A stretch of DNA of 40,753 nt from JACPFJ01 sp036504875 (GTDB lineage: Bacteria; Desulfobacterota; Desulfuromonadia; Geobacterales; Pseudopelobacteraceae). Location: NCBI GenBank assembly GCA_036504875.1, contig DASXUK010000036.1:1-40753 (forward strand), read 5' to 3'. The stretch's first letter is position 1; the number at the start of each line of letters is the position of its first letter. Below, piece by piece: positions 32,845 to 40,599 of the stretch. The position numbers and the translations under genes are program-made. Below the pieces are notes generated by a model. It saw only the letters and a program-made list of their open reading frames with translations. It did no database searches and was not told the origin of the DNA.

Positions 32845-33714
32845 TCAGATCACCGGTACTGCACAGGCCGACTCTCCAACCGTCACATCCTGCCCGATCA
32901 AACCGATTGCATCCGCCCGGCACTGCTTACAGTGAGCAAACTGGCCGATGATCCCCTCGTTGGCCTTCCTCAGCTCAGCCAAGCGGCCCTCGCTGGGTGG
33001 CTCAATATCTACGAAATCGGCCTGGGGAATGATCGGCATGATATTCATCACAAAAGCACCCAAAGACTTGACTTTGGCAGCGATCAGCGGGATCTGGCCG
33101 TCGTTTATACCCGGGACCAGGACCGAGTTGACCTTGATGGTCAGTCCCAGCTCACCGGCCCGCTTGAGTCCTTCGAGCTGATTGGCAATCAGGATCCGGG
33201 CCGCTTCTTCACCGGTATAATGCTTGCCGCGGTAGCTGATGTGGCGGTAGATCTGCGCCCCCACCTTCGGATCCAGGGCGTTGATGGTGACAGTCAGGCT
33301 GTGCAGTCCCAGCTCATACAGGCGGTCGATTGATTCGGGCAGAAGCAGCCCGTTGGTGCTCATACACAGCATCAGTTGCGGGAATTCTTGTTTGATCAAC
33401 GTAAAGGTCTCGAAGGTCTGCTCGTTGGCCAACGGGTCACCAGGACCGGCTATGCCGATAACCTTGATGATCGGGCCGAGCACCGGGCTGGCCATAACCT
33501 CCCGCACCTTGATAATGGCCTCCTGAGGGGTTAAAAGCCGACTGGTTACCCCCGGGCGTGACTCATTGGCACAGTCATGCTTGCGGGTGCAATAGCCGCA
33601 TTTGATATTACACACCGGCGCCACCGCTAGATGCATGCGCCCGTTTTTCTGATGGTTGCCGCCAAAACAAGGATGCCCCTGAATCCGGTTTTTCATTTCG
33701 CAAGCGGTTGCCAT
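32845..33714 (-). CDS. nifB: FeMo-cofactor biosynthesis radical SAM protein NifB
   Basis: NifB (289 residues) uses S-adenosylmethionine radical chemistry to fuse [4Fe-4S] units and insert carbide, giving NifB-co. The radical SAM motif is C35-x3-C39-x2-C42 (CNIKCGYC), preceded by NRIQGHPCFGG. IAGPGDPLANEQTFET and KVNSVLVPGINDGQIP follow. The protein ends after the cluster-binding HCKQCRADAIGLIGQD region and lacks the C-terminal NifX domain of longer NifBs. The frame is open further upstream but crosses the leader terminator. The ATG at 33714 has AGGAG eight bases before it, better placed than the ATG two codons earlier. Confidence 0.96.
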   Translation of the reverse strand: MATACEMKNRIQGHPCFGGNHQKNGRMHLAVAPVCNIKCGYCTRKHDCANESRPGVTSRLLTPQEAIIKVREVMASPVLGPIIKVIGIAGPGDPLANEQTFETFTLIKQEFPQLMLCMSTNGLLLPESIDRLYELGLHSLTVTINALDPKVGAQIYRHISYRGKHYTGEEAARILIANQLEGLKRAGELGLTIKVNSVLVPGINDGQIPLIAAKVKSLGAFVMNIMPIIPQADFVDIEPPSEGRLAELRKANEGIIGQFAHCKQCRADAIGLIGQDVTVGESACAVPVI

Positions 33715-33736
33715 GGTCATTGCTCCTTTCAAACGC

Positions 33737-33765
33737 AAAAGCCCGCGGGTTTTATCCCACGGGCT
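33737..33765 (-). terminator. Leader terminator of nifB
   Basis: On the minus strand AGCCCGTGGG pairs with CCCGCGGGCT (one G-U) around ATAAAA, followed by TTTGCGTTT. It lies between the sigma-54 promoter and nifB. The sequence differs from the other nif leader terminators but the placement is the same. Confidence 0.85.
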
Positions 33766-33773
33766 CCATTGCC
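33762..33773 (-). promoter_or_regulatory. Putative ANTAR-binding hexaloop hairpin, nifB leader
   Basis: On the minus strand GGC-AATGGA-GCC keeps A1, A2, G4 and G5 of the loop while positions 3 and 6 differ from the other leaders, and it again overlaps the terminator's 5' arm. The conservation pattern is what an RNA-binding site would show. Confidence 0.65.
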
Positions 33774-33822
33774 TCTGTCTGTATGATTTTTTTAGGAATA
33801 CTGCGATACTCATCCTGGATTA

Positions 33823-33838
33823 GGCACAGACCGTGCCA
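33823..33838 (-). promoter_or_regulatory. Sigma-54 promoter of nifB
   Basis: TGGCACGGTCTGTGCC on the minus strand has a perfect -24 block and GC at -12. The start is predicted near 33811. Confidence 0.85.
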
Positions 33839-33945
33839 GCCACAACAAGAATCGCCACACAGGCACAAAAGGCATACAGAAAGCCGCTTCACACGGCAAA
33901 GCCAGTAAGCGCTATTGCAGATTTTTTCGTGGAGAGAATGCAAGA

Positions 33946-33962
33946 TGCCTAAATTTTAATCA
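33946..33962. promoter_or_regulatory. 17-bp upstream activator site, nifB (between nifB and draG)
   Basis: TGCCTAAATTTTAATCA matches TGCYTAAWWWTTARNCA. Its centre is 117.5 bp upstream of the nifB -24 GG, close to the nifH spacing. It also lies only about 27 bp from the putative draG promoter on the other strand. Confidence 0.65.
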
Positions 33963-33978
33963 CATAGAGAGTTTGAGA

Positions 33979-33994
33979 TGGTTCCTCTCTTGCA
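33979..33994 (+). promoter_or_regulatory. Possible sigma-54 promoter of draG
   Basis: TGGTTCCTCTCTTGCA fits TGGCAC-N5-TTGCW with two changes in the -24 block. The start is predicted near 34005, close to draG. No nif-type leader terminator follows. Confidence 0.6.
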
Positions 33995-34041
33995 TAGCTA
34001 AAGCTTATATTTTTTTTAATAAACGGTGGAACGGCAGGCCC

Positions 34042-34980
34042 ATGCTCAATGAATATAATCTTGTTGAAATCAGGGATCGTGCCAAGGCAGCCTTCTTAGG
34101 CATGGCTATTGGTGATGCTTTGGGGGCCGCGGTAGAATTCCTGACCGTATCCGAGATCAAGGCCAAATACGGCCTGTTCAAGGATATCAGCGGAGGTGGG
34201 TGGCTGCGGCTGAAGCCGGGTCAGGTGACGGATGATACCGAGATGGCGCTGTGTATTGCCCGAGCTATCATTTCTAATCAGGGCTGGTCTTTGGAGGTGA
34301 TTGCCCAGAATTTCGCCACATGGTTGAAATCCCGGCCGGTAGACTGCGGCGATACCTGTCGCAAGGGCATCCGCGCCTATATGCTCGGTGGCGCATTAGA
34401 GGTCCCTCCCAATGAGTGGGATGCCGGTAATGGTGCCGCCATGCGTATGTTGCCGGTAGCGCTCTATACCATGGCCGACGAAGAATTGCTTAAAAAGTAT
34501 ACAATCGAGCAGGCCCATCTCACTCATAATAATCCTGTGTCCGATGCCGCCTGCCTCTGTCTGGGAAGGCTTTTGCACCTGATCCTCGGCGGGGCCTCGA
34601 AAACACGCTTGCGCCGCGAGGTTGATGCCTTAGTAAAAAGTTTCCCCACCTTTACCTTTGACCCATACCGGGGGCTGGCCACCGGGTACGTGGTAGACAC
34701 CCTTCAGACGGTATTTCACTGGTTTTTCAGGGGGAAAAATTTTGAGGAATGTTTGGTGGGGACAGTCAATCAAGGGGCCGATGCAGACACAACCGGCGCG
34801 ATATGCGGGATGCTGGCCGGGGCCTATTATGGCACGGCTGGCATCCCGCAGCGCTGGCTTAAGAAGATGGATGAAAAAATTATCGCGGAAGTGGCGTCGA
34901 CTGCTATCAGACTGGTAGAGGCCAGTCCGGCTGGAAGAGATTTCCGAGTGGCAAGGGGCAAGGCCTTGAGCTTTACTTGA
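34042..34980 (+). CDS. draG: ADP-ribosyl-dinitrogenase-reductase glycohydrolase DraG
   Basis: DraG (312 residues) removes ADP-ribose from NifH and restores nitrogenase activity. It is an all-helical di-manganese enzyme. Metal-binding and family motifs are visible: GMAIGDALGAAVEF (20-33), QVTDDTEMAL (61-70, metal Asp64/Asp65 and Thr63), DAGNGAAMRM and NQGADADTTGAICGMLAGAYYG (from 243, metal Asp247/Asp249). The ATG at 34042 is chosen because the family starts here. A TTG at 33973 would lie within or ahead of the predicted promoter. It is divergent from nifB and far from draT. Confidence 0.93.
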   Translation: MLNEYNLVEIRDRAKAAFLGMAIGDALGAAVEFLTVSEIKAKYGLFKDISGGGWLRLKPGQVTDDTEMALCIARAIISNQGWSLEVIAQNFATWLKSRPVDCGDTCRKGIRAYMLGGALEVPPNEWDAGNGAAMRMLPVALYTMADEELLKKYTIEQAHLTHNNPVSDAACLCLGRLLHLILGGASKTRLRREVDALVKSFPTFTFDPYRGLATGYVVDTLQTVFHWFFRGKNFEECLVGTVNQGADADTTGAICGMLAGAYYGTAGIPQRWLKKMDEKIIAEVASTAIRLVEASPAGRDFRVARGKALSFT

Positions 34981-35002
34981 CCCCTGCCCCTTGACCTTGT
35001 TT

Positions 35003-35566
35003 TTACCTGCCCTTCAAGATCCCATCGGCCACCTGGCGCAAGGTCTTGCGCTGGTCCATGGCAATTTTCTGCATAGTCCGATAGGCATCGGCTTCCCCCA
35101 GCTTCTCCTTGTCGATCAGAATCCCCTTGGCTTTTTCAATCACTTTACGATTTTCGATGGTTTCCTTGAGGTCATCAATTTTCTCTTTCAGTTCGTCGAC
35201 TACCTCACTATGTGCCAGTGCGATCTCGATTGCCGGCAGCAGGTCCTGCTGCCGCAGCGGTTTGGTTAAAAAAGCGGCAATTCCGCATTCGGCTGCCCGT
35301 TTGGTAGTCTGGCTGTCATAACAATTGGTCAGCAACAAGATCGGTATCTTGAGCTTTTTTTTGATCTCGGCCGCTGCAGTCAAGCCATCCATCTTCGGCA
35401 TGGCCACATCCATGACCACCATGTCGGGAAAGCTGGCCAAAGCCATCTCTACGGCGCTTTTACCGTCGCCGCATTCAAGCACCTTGTCGAAACCCAGCTC
35501 AATCAGCATGGCCTTCAGATTCATCCTGATGATCGGTTCATCATCACAAATAAGTATCGTATTCAT
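35003..35566 (-). CDS. gnfR: ANTAR-domain response regulator (antiterminator), GnfR-like
   Basis: A 187-residue receiver-ANTAR protein. The receiver domain (about 1-120) has DD at 8-9, phospho-acceptor Asp53 in VVMDVAMPKMDG, and Lys in AFLTKPLRQ. A coiled-coil segment (about 110-135) leads into the ANTAR RNA-binding domain (about 125-187: NRKVIEKAKGILIDKEKLGEADAYRTMQKIAMDQRKTLRQVADGIL). Such proteins bind small hexaloop hairpins and prevent terminator formation when phosphorylated. The ATG at 35566 has AGGAG five bases before it and the protein then starts with the receiver. The five nif leaders listed here are the likely targets and the PAS kinase at 30543-31697 the likely partner, as in Geobacter GnfK/GnfR. 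Confidence 0.88.
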   Translation of the reverse strand: MNTILICDDEPIIRMNLKAMLIELGFDKVLECGDGKSAVEMALASFPDMVVMDVAMPKMDGLTAAAEIKKKLKIPILLLTNCYDSQTTKRAAECGIAAFLTKPLRQQDLLPAIEIALAHSEVVDELKEKIDDLKETIENRKVIEKAKGILIDKEKLGEADAYRTMQKIAMDQRKTLRQVADGILKGR

Positions 35567-35606
35567 AGATTCTCCTGGAAGGCTGGAATGGGTTGTGAGC
35601 CTAGAA

Positions 35607-35622
35607 TGCATCAAATATACCA
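35607..35622 (-). promoter_or_regulatory. Possible sigma-54 promoter of gnfR
   Basis: TGGTATATTTGATGCA on the minus strand has GG/GC at -24/-12 spacing, 41 bp before the gene. In G. sulfurreducens the antitermination pair is itself under the master nif activator, which this promoter would fit. No clear 17-bp operator was found in the 150 bp upstream. Confidence 0.6.
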
Positions 35623-35765
35623 GCCCTGAAGAAAGGCGAGAACTTATGGGCCAATCGATGTTCTAGATGCTGGATGAACAGATGATTCAAGATTGCCTGA
35701 ACCATCCACTCCATGTTACATTCCTGAACCATTGATTCCTCTAAAATCCTGCTTAAGGAGCATTT

Positions 35766-36815
35766 ATGTCCTTTCGTACCATTGAATGGCGCGATAATAG
35801 CGTTGTAATGATTGACCAGACCCGCCTGCCGCAGGAGGAAATATACAACGCCTACACTGATTTTAAAGCAGTGGCCGAGGCTATCCGGGGCATGATCATC
35901 CGCGGGGCCCCGGCCATCGGTGTGGCTGCGGCCATGGGGGTCGCCCTGGGCGCCAGGGAGATCATTGCCGATACCCACGAGTCTTTTTTCCGCCAGTTGG
36001 AGAATGTCTGCGACGTCCTGGCCCGCACGCGCCCTACGGCGGTCAATTTGTTCTGGGCCATTGAACGGATGAAACGAACGGCCGAGGTCAACCGCTCCAA
36101 AAACCTCGATCAGATCCGTGAGATCCTCAAAAAAGAGGCCATCCGCATTGAGGAGGAAGACCTGACCATCTGCCGCAACATCGGCAAATGGGGCGCCACA
36201 CTGATCCCGGAAGGGGCCACCATCCTGACCCATTGCAATGCCGGCGGCCTGGCCACGGCCGGTTACGGCACAGCTCTGGGTGTGATCCGAGCCGCGCATG
36301 AGGCCGGCAAAAGCATCAAGGTCTTTGCCGATGAAACCCGGCCCTGGTTGCAGGGGGCGCGTTTGACCGCCTGGGAGTTGATGAAGGCCGACATCCCGGT
36401 AACGCTCATTTCAGACAACATGGCCGGTTTTTTCATGAACCGTGGGGAAATCACCTGTTGCGTAGTCGGCGCCGACCGGATCGCTGCCAACGGCGATATC
36501 GCCAATAAGATCGGCACCTATTCTGTGGCTGTGCTGGCCAAGGAAAATAATATCCCCTTTTATGTGGCCGCACCGGTCTCCACTCTGGACCTGACCCTGA
36601 GCGACGGATCGCAGATCCCGATCGAGGAACGCAGCCCTAGCGAGGTGACCCATATTAAAGGCATTCCCATCGCCCCGGAAGGAATCCAGGTGCGCAACCC
36701 GGCCTTTGATGTCACTCCGGCCCGCTACATCAGTGCGATTATTACCGAAAATGGCATTGTTAGCGGCGACTACCGCTCCGGCCTCAGAAAGATCAGTGGT
36801 CAATCCCACTCTTAA
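35766..36815 (+). CDS. mtnA: S-methyl-5-thioribose-1-phosphate isomerase MtnA
   Basis: MtnA (349 residues) converts methylthioribose-1-phosphate to methylthioribulose-1-phosphate in methionine salvage. It belongs to the eIF-2B alpha-like fold. Visible motifs are IRGAPAIGVAAAMGVALGA (about 45-63), ILTHCNAGGLATAGYGTALG with the catalytic Cys (about 160), ADETRPWLQGARLTAWEL, and CVVGADRIAANGDIANKIGTY with the catalytic Asp (about 240). AAGGAG precedes the ATG. NifB and other radical SAM enzymes consume S-adenosylmethionine, but most yield 5'-deoxyadenosine rather than methylthioadenosine, so a direct link to nif is not implied. Confidence 0.95.
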   Translation: MSFRTIEWRDNSVVMIDQTRLPQEEIYNAYTDFKAVAEAIRGMIIRGAPAIGVAAAMGVALGAREIIADTHESFFRQLENVCDVLARTRPTAVNLFWAIERMKRTAEVNRSKNLDQIREILKKEAIRIEEEDLTICRNIGKWGATLIPEGATILTHCNAGGLATAGYGTALGVIRAAHEAGKSIKVFADETRPWLQGARLTAWELMKADIPVTLISDNMAGFFMNRGEITCCVVGADRIAANGDIANKIGTYSVAVLAKENNIPFYVAAPVSTLDLTLSDGSQIPIEERSPSEVTHIKGIPIAPEGIQVRNPAFDVTPARYISAIITENGIVSGDYRSGLRKISGQSHS

Positions 36816-36835
36816 GAACAAGGGCGGCCTTGTTC
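36816..36835 (+). terminator. Hairpin directly after mtnA
   Basis: GAACAAGG-GCGG-CCTTGTTC forms an 8-bp perfect stem starting at the base after the mtnA stop. The following CAGGCTTAGCCCTTTTA gives only a weak T tract, so termination may be partial and glnE may be read through. Confidence 0.5.
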
Positions 36836-36902
36836 CAGGCTTAGCCCTTTTATAAACCTCCTCTTCTTCAAGGAGTGGACAAGCAAGAGGTAATCCAGAA
36901 TC

Positions 36903-39900
36903 ATGCATGTTGAGCGTTTCTCCCAGGAGTTTAGCAGGATTATTGCCATTGATGCTGCCTCTGCCCGAGCAGATGAACTGGCCGCTTTCCTGGAGTTGCA
37001 CGGTTTCCTTTATGGCGCCCGTTCTGCTGATAATATTCTGCTGTTCCAGGCGCTGTTTCCGGTCGAGGCGCTGCACCGGATTGTGATCAATTCACTTCTG
37101 ACCCCGCTGCCGGACATGGCTCTGAATGCCTTTGAACGCCTGGTAGGCAGTATTTTGCCGGGGGATTTGGCCGAGCTTTCGCTGAGAAAGAAACGACTCT
37201 CCCAGTTCGTGCTGTTGTGCGGCTCATCCCCTTTCCTTGTCAACCTGATCTTTAAAGATCCGCGTTCCTTTCGCTGGCTATTTTTGGATAATGCCATCGA
37301 CATTTCACGTTCCTTCAGCGACTTGTTGGCTGGCCTGCGTGCCCTGGTAAATGATGAAACCGACTTCAGTGGACTGATGCGGATCCTGCGCGAATTCAAA
37401 AGGGCCGAGATCCTGCGGATCGCGGGCCGTGACCTGAGCGGTCTGGCCTCGCTGGAGGAAGTTACGGTTGAGCTTTCCAATCTGGCCTCGGCCTCACTGC
37501 AGGTGGCCCATGATGTCTGTCGCAGATGTCTGATTCAGGAGTATGGGCTGCCCCGGATGCAGACCGAAAACGGCCTGCGTGAGGCTGAGATGACCGTCAT
37601 CGGGATGGGCAAGTTGGGTGGGCGAGAACTAAACTTCTCCTCCGATATCGACATCATCTTTTTTTACGAGTCGGACAAGGGCGAGACCAGCGGGATTGAG
37701 AATGGCTCGGGAGCCAGAAAAGGGATCATCTCTCTGCATTCCTTCTTCAACAAACTGGGCGAGATGATTTCCAAGGCGCTCTCCCAGGTTACCGAGGACG
37801 GCTTTGTGTTCCGGGTGGATGTTGGGTTGCGGCCGGAAGGTAAATCAGGAGATATGGCGGTTTCCCTGCGCTCGGCCGAGATCTACTATGAATCCTGGGG
37901 GCAGTCGTGGGAGCGCACCGCAATGCTCAAGGCCCGGCCGGTGGCCGGTTCACTGGAATTAGGGGAGCAGTTGTTGCGGTTGCTCCAGCCGTTTGTATAT
38001 CGGAAATACCTCGATTACAACCTGATCGAGGATATGAAGAACATGAAGCAGAAGATCGACGCCTCACTGACCCGTTCAACCGAGGCCGAGTCGAATCTGA
38101 AGCTGGGTAGAGGGGGCATCCGCGAGATAGAGTTTTTCATTCAGGCCCTGCAACTGGTATATGCCGGAAAAAACCCCCGCTTGCGGGAACGTAATTCACT
38201 CAAGGCGCTGGATACCTTGCTGACAGCCCGGCTGATCAGCGAAGATGACCACCGCCGGCTTTCGGATGCCTATCGTTTTCTGCGTACAGTGGAACACCGC
38301 ATTCAGGTGGTGCAGGAGCGTCAGACCCACAACCTGCCTGCTAAAGAGGAGGAAATGCAGGCCTTGGCCCGACGGTGCGGGTTTCTCCGTCCCAATGGGC
38401 TGGCAAGGTTCCGCGAGGTTCTGGAAGGGCATCGTTCGCATGTCTCTGCCATCTACGGCAACCTGTTTTACACCCGGGATGAAAAGATCCTGCAGGAGGT
38501 CAGGCCGGAGGTGCTGTTTTTCCTTGATCCCAAGGCCGATTCGGACCTGGTTAAGGATATGCTGGCTGAAAAACGCTTTGCCGATGTTGATAGGGCCTAT
38601 GAGAACCTGCTGTCGCTTCGGCGGGGACCAGTAAAGGGAAATCTGACTGCCAGAAGCCGCAGTATTCTCGAAAAAATCTCGCCGCTCTTCCTGCATGAGG
38701 TGTTTGAAACACCCGATCCCGACCTGGCCCTGGCCCATCTGGAGCGTTTTCTGACCGTGATCGGCACTCGCCCCTCCTACTATGCTCTGCTGGCCGAAAA
38801 CCGGGAAACGCTCAAGCTGTTGGTCTCGCTGTTCGGCATGTCCGAGTTCCTTACCAAAATTCTGATCAGCCACCCGGAATTACTGGATAGCATGGTGGCC
38901 CGCTCCTATGTTTCGTCTGTAAAATCGCGCGTGATGATGGAGCTCGAGTTAAACGGTCTCCTGGATCAGAACGATTATTTCGAGGAGCAACTGGATGTTT
39001 TGCGCCGCTATCGTAATGAGGAGTTCCTGCGCATCGGCGTGAACGATATCCACGGCAAACTGGGACAGAGCGAGATTACCGCCCAACTGACCACTCTTGG
39101 GATCAGCTGCCTGGCAGCCTCGTACCGTTTGGGGGAGGGGGAACTCAAGCGTTTCGGCCGGCCCACCTACCATTATGCCGAAGAGGATGCCGAGGCCAGT
39201 ATGGCCGTGGTCGCCATGGGCAAGCTGGGCGGAAGCGAACTAAATTATCACTCCGATCTGGACATTATCTTTGTTTACGATCACCAGGGCTATACCAACG
39301 GCGAAAAACAGATCTCCAACCACGAATACTTTGCCAAGTTGGCCCAGAAAATGATCTCAATCCTGACAACCCAAACCCGCGAAGGGTATGTCTATAAGAT
39401 TGATACCCGTTTGCGGCCCTCCGGCAATGCCGGTCCCCTGGTGACCTCCCTGGATTCATTTCTGGAATACCACCGCAAAGAGGCTCAAATCTGGGAGCGC
39501 CAGGCCCTGACCAAGGCAACGGTGGTGCTGGGTGACGATAACCTGGCAACTCAACTCAAAGCAGTTATCCGTCACACTGTTTATGGTGTCTCCATTGATG
39601 ATGAAGGCCGCCGCGAAATCCATCGCCTGCGGATGCGCATGGAGCACGAGCTTGCCAAGGAAGGGGGTGGCAGTTACAATATCAAGACCGGGAGAGGGGG
39701 GATGGTCGATGTAGAATTTTCCGTCCAGTACCTGCAAATGAAACATGGCTGTTGCTATCCCGAGCTGCGCACCCCCAATACGATTATAGCTCTGAAAGAG
39801 ATCCGGACACTGGGGCTCATTCCGGATGCCGACTGTGAGACGTTACTCTCCGGTTATAAGTTCCTGCGTCGGCTGGAGAATCGGCTGCGCATCATTCATG

Positions 39901-40073
39901 ACTACTCCAGCAATGATCTCTCCGGTTCAAGCGAGTATCTGGATAAGCTGGCCCGGCGCTTGGGGTATGATTCCAACCTGAAGCACCCGGGCCGGTTACT
40001 GATCAAGGATTACGAGGATATAACCGGGAGGGTTCGGGAATGTTTCGAGCGGCTCATGGGAGAACAGGTTTAG
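36903..40073 (+). CDS. glnE: Bifunctional glutamine synthetase adenylyltransferase/deadenylylase GlnE
   Basis: GlnE (1056 residues, somewhat longer than the 946 of E. coli) adds AMP to and removes it from glutamine synthetase in response to PII and glutamine. It has the expected duplicated nucleotidyltransferase layout. The N-terminal deadenylylase has GMGKLGGRELNFSSDIDIIFFY at about 232-253, and the C-terminal adenylyltransferase has AMGKLGGSELNYHSDLDIIFVYDH at about 769-792. Each is followed by a helical regulatory part with GRGGIREIEFFIQ or GRGGMVDVEFSVQYLQ. The start at 36903 begins MHVERFSQEF; no strong Shine-Dalgarno is seen, so the exact start is less sure. Its place after the nif genes links nitrogenase output to ammonium assimilation. 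Confidence 0.95.
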   Translation: MHVERFSQEFSRIIAIDAASARADELAAFLELHGFLYGARSADNILLFQALFPVEALHRIVINSLLTPLPDMALNAFERLVGSILPGDLAELSLRKKRLSQFVLLCGSSPFLVNLIFKDPRSFRWLFLDNAIDISRSFSDLLAGLRALVNDETDFSGLMRILREFKRAEILRIAGRDLSGLASLEEVTVELSNLASASLQVAHDVCRRCLIQEYGLPRMQTENGLREAEMTVIGMGKLGGRELNFSSDIDIIFFYESDKGETSGIENGSGARKGIISLHSFFNKLGEMISKALSQVTEDGFVFRVDVGLRPEGKSGDMAVSLRSAEIYYESWGQSWERTAMLKARPVAGSLELGEQLLRLLQPFVYRKYLDYNLIEDMKNMKQKIDASLTRSTEAESNLKLGRGGIREIEFFIQALQLVYAGKNPRLRERNSLKALDTLLTARLISEDDHRRLSDAYRFLRTVEHRIQVVQERQTHNLPAKEEEMQALARRCGFLRPNGLARFREVLEGHRSHVSAIYGNLFYTRDEKILQEVRPEVLFFLDPKADSDLVKDMLAEKRFADVDRAYENLLSLRRGPVKGNLTARSRSILEKISPLFLHEVFETPDPDLALAHLERFLTVIGTRPSYYALLAENRETLKLLVSLFGMSEFLTKILISHPELLDSMVARSYVSSVKSRVMMELELNGLLDQNDYFEEQLDVLRRYRNEEFLRIGVNDIHGKLGQSEITAQLTTLGISCLAASYRLGEGELKRFGRPTYHYAEEDAEASMAVVAMGKLGGSELNYHSDLDIIFVYDHQGYTNGEKQISNHEYFAKLAQKMISILTTQTREGYVYKIDTRLRPSGNAGPLVTSLDSFLEYHRKEAQIWERQALTKATVVLGDDNLATQLKAVIRHTVYGVSIDDEGRREIHRLRMRMEHELAKEGGGSYNIKTGRGGMVDVEFSVQYLQMKHGCCYPELRTPNTIIALKEIRTLGLIPDADCETLLSGYKFLRRLENRLRIIHDYSSNDLSGSSEYLDKLARRLGYDSNLKHPGRLLIKDYEDITGRVRECFERLMGEQV

Positions 40074-40138
40074 GTGCCAGTGGGCTGCCATCATAAATCA
40101 CCCAGTAACTTCTTCTGTCTAAACCAAGGGAGGTTGAT

Positions 40139-40414
40139 ATGGAAATCCGCAAGAAATTTCTCGATTATGAATACCAAGAGGTTCTGGATAGCAAGACGCG
40201 CGAGTTGATCCGGGTTGCTTGTGCGATTGCAGTAGGATGCCCGGCCTGACTCAAAAAGCACTTCGCGGTCGCGAAGGAGTCCGGGGCAACCAAGGAAGAA
40301 CTAAAGGAAGCGATTGCTTATGGCATCATCGCTCCATCGGGAAGGGCCAAGAATTTTGCATTGAGCATGCTGGATGAGATCGAGGGACAACCTGCAATAC
40401 GAAAAGACTCCTGA
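40139..40414 (+). CDS. AhpD-like selenoprotein (CxxU), in-frame UGA read as selenocysteine
   Basis: A 91-residue protein if the UGA at 40247-40249 is read as selenocysteine. The frame runs MEIRKKFLDYEYQEVLDSKTRE... then VACAIAVGCPA-U-LKKHFAVAKESGATKEELKEAI and ends ...LDEIEGQPAIRKDS. This is a carboxymuconolactone decarboxylase/AhpD-type all-helical domain. Its C-x-x-C redox motif appears as C34-P-A-U37, followed by the usual His three positions on (His41). GGGAGG lies before the ATG. The family match continues without a break on both sides of the UGA, and a SECIS-like hairpin follows it (40248-40281). The likely role is thiol peroxidase or disulfide reductase activity, perhaps guarding oxygen-sensitive proteins. 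CxxU members of this family are known from selenoproteome surveys; the selB/selA machinery lies outside the window. Confidence 0.85.
40248..40281 (+). promoter_or_regulatory. Bacterial SECIS element
   Basis: Inner stem CTTCGC (40261-40266) pairs with GCGAAG (40271-40276) around the loop GGTC (40267-40270). Outer stem GACTC (40248-40252) pairs with GAGTC (40277-40281), with an eight-base bulge on the 5' side. The loop begins 18 bases after the UGA, inside the usual range for bacterial SECIS, and GGUC also occurs in the loop of the E. coli fdhF element. Confidence 0.8.
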
Positions 40415-40599
40415 TGTTTCAAGACTACGGGGGCAATGGAGCGGGACAGGTCACTCGTTATCTTGCCTCCGTTAATAACATGTTATCATGCCCACCATTG
40501 TAGTAGAGGCGGTTATAACTGAATCATCGTTCTCGACGGCGCTAATCAGTTGCCATCGTCTGTCCTTGTCCATAAGCTTAACTTTACACGTTCATTGCT

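Noticed and set aside
33715..33813. N-terminal extension of nifB
   Set aside because: The extra codons cover the leader terminator and would begin upstream of or at the transcript start; the family begins at the ATG with a proper Shine-Dalgarno.
40139..40414. Reading the frame as a broken (pseudogene) AhpD-family gene
   Set aside because: The single stop is TGA, falls exactly at a catalytic cysteine position, the frame is intact on both sides, and a SECIS-like hairpin follows. Decay would not produce this combination.
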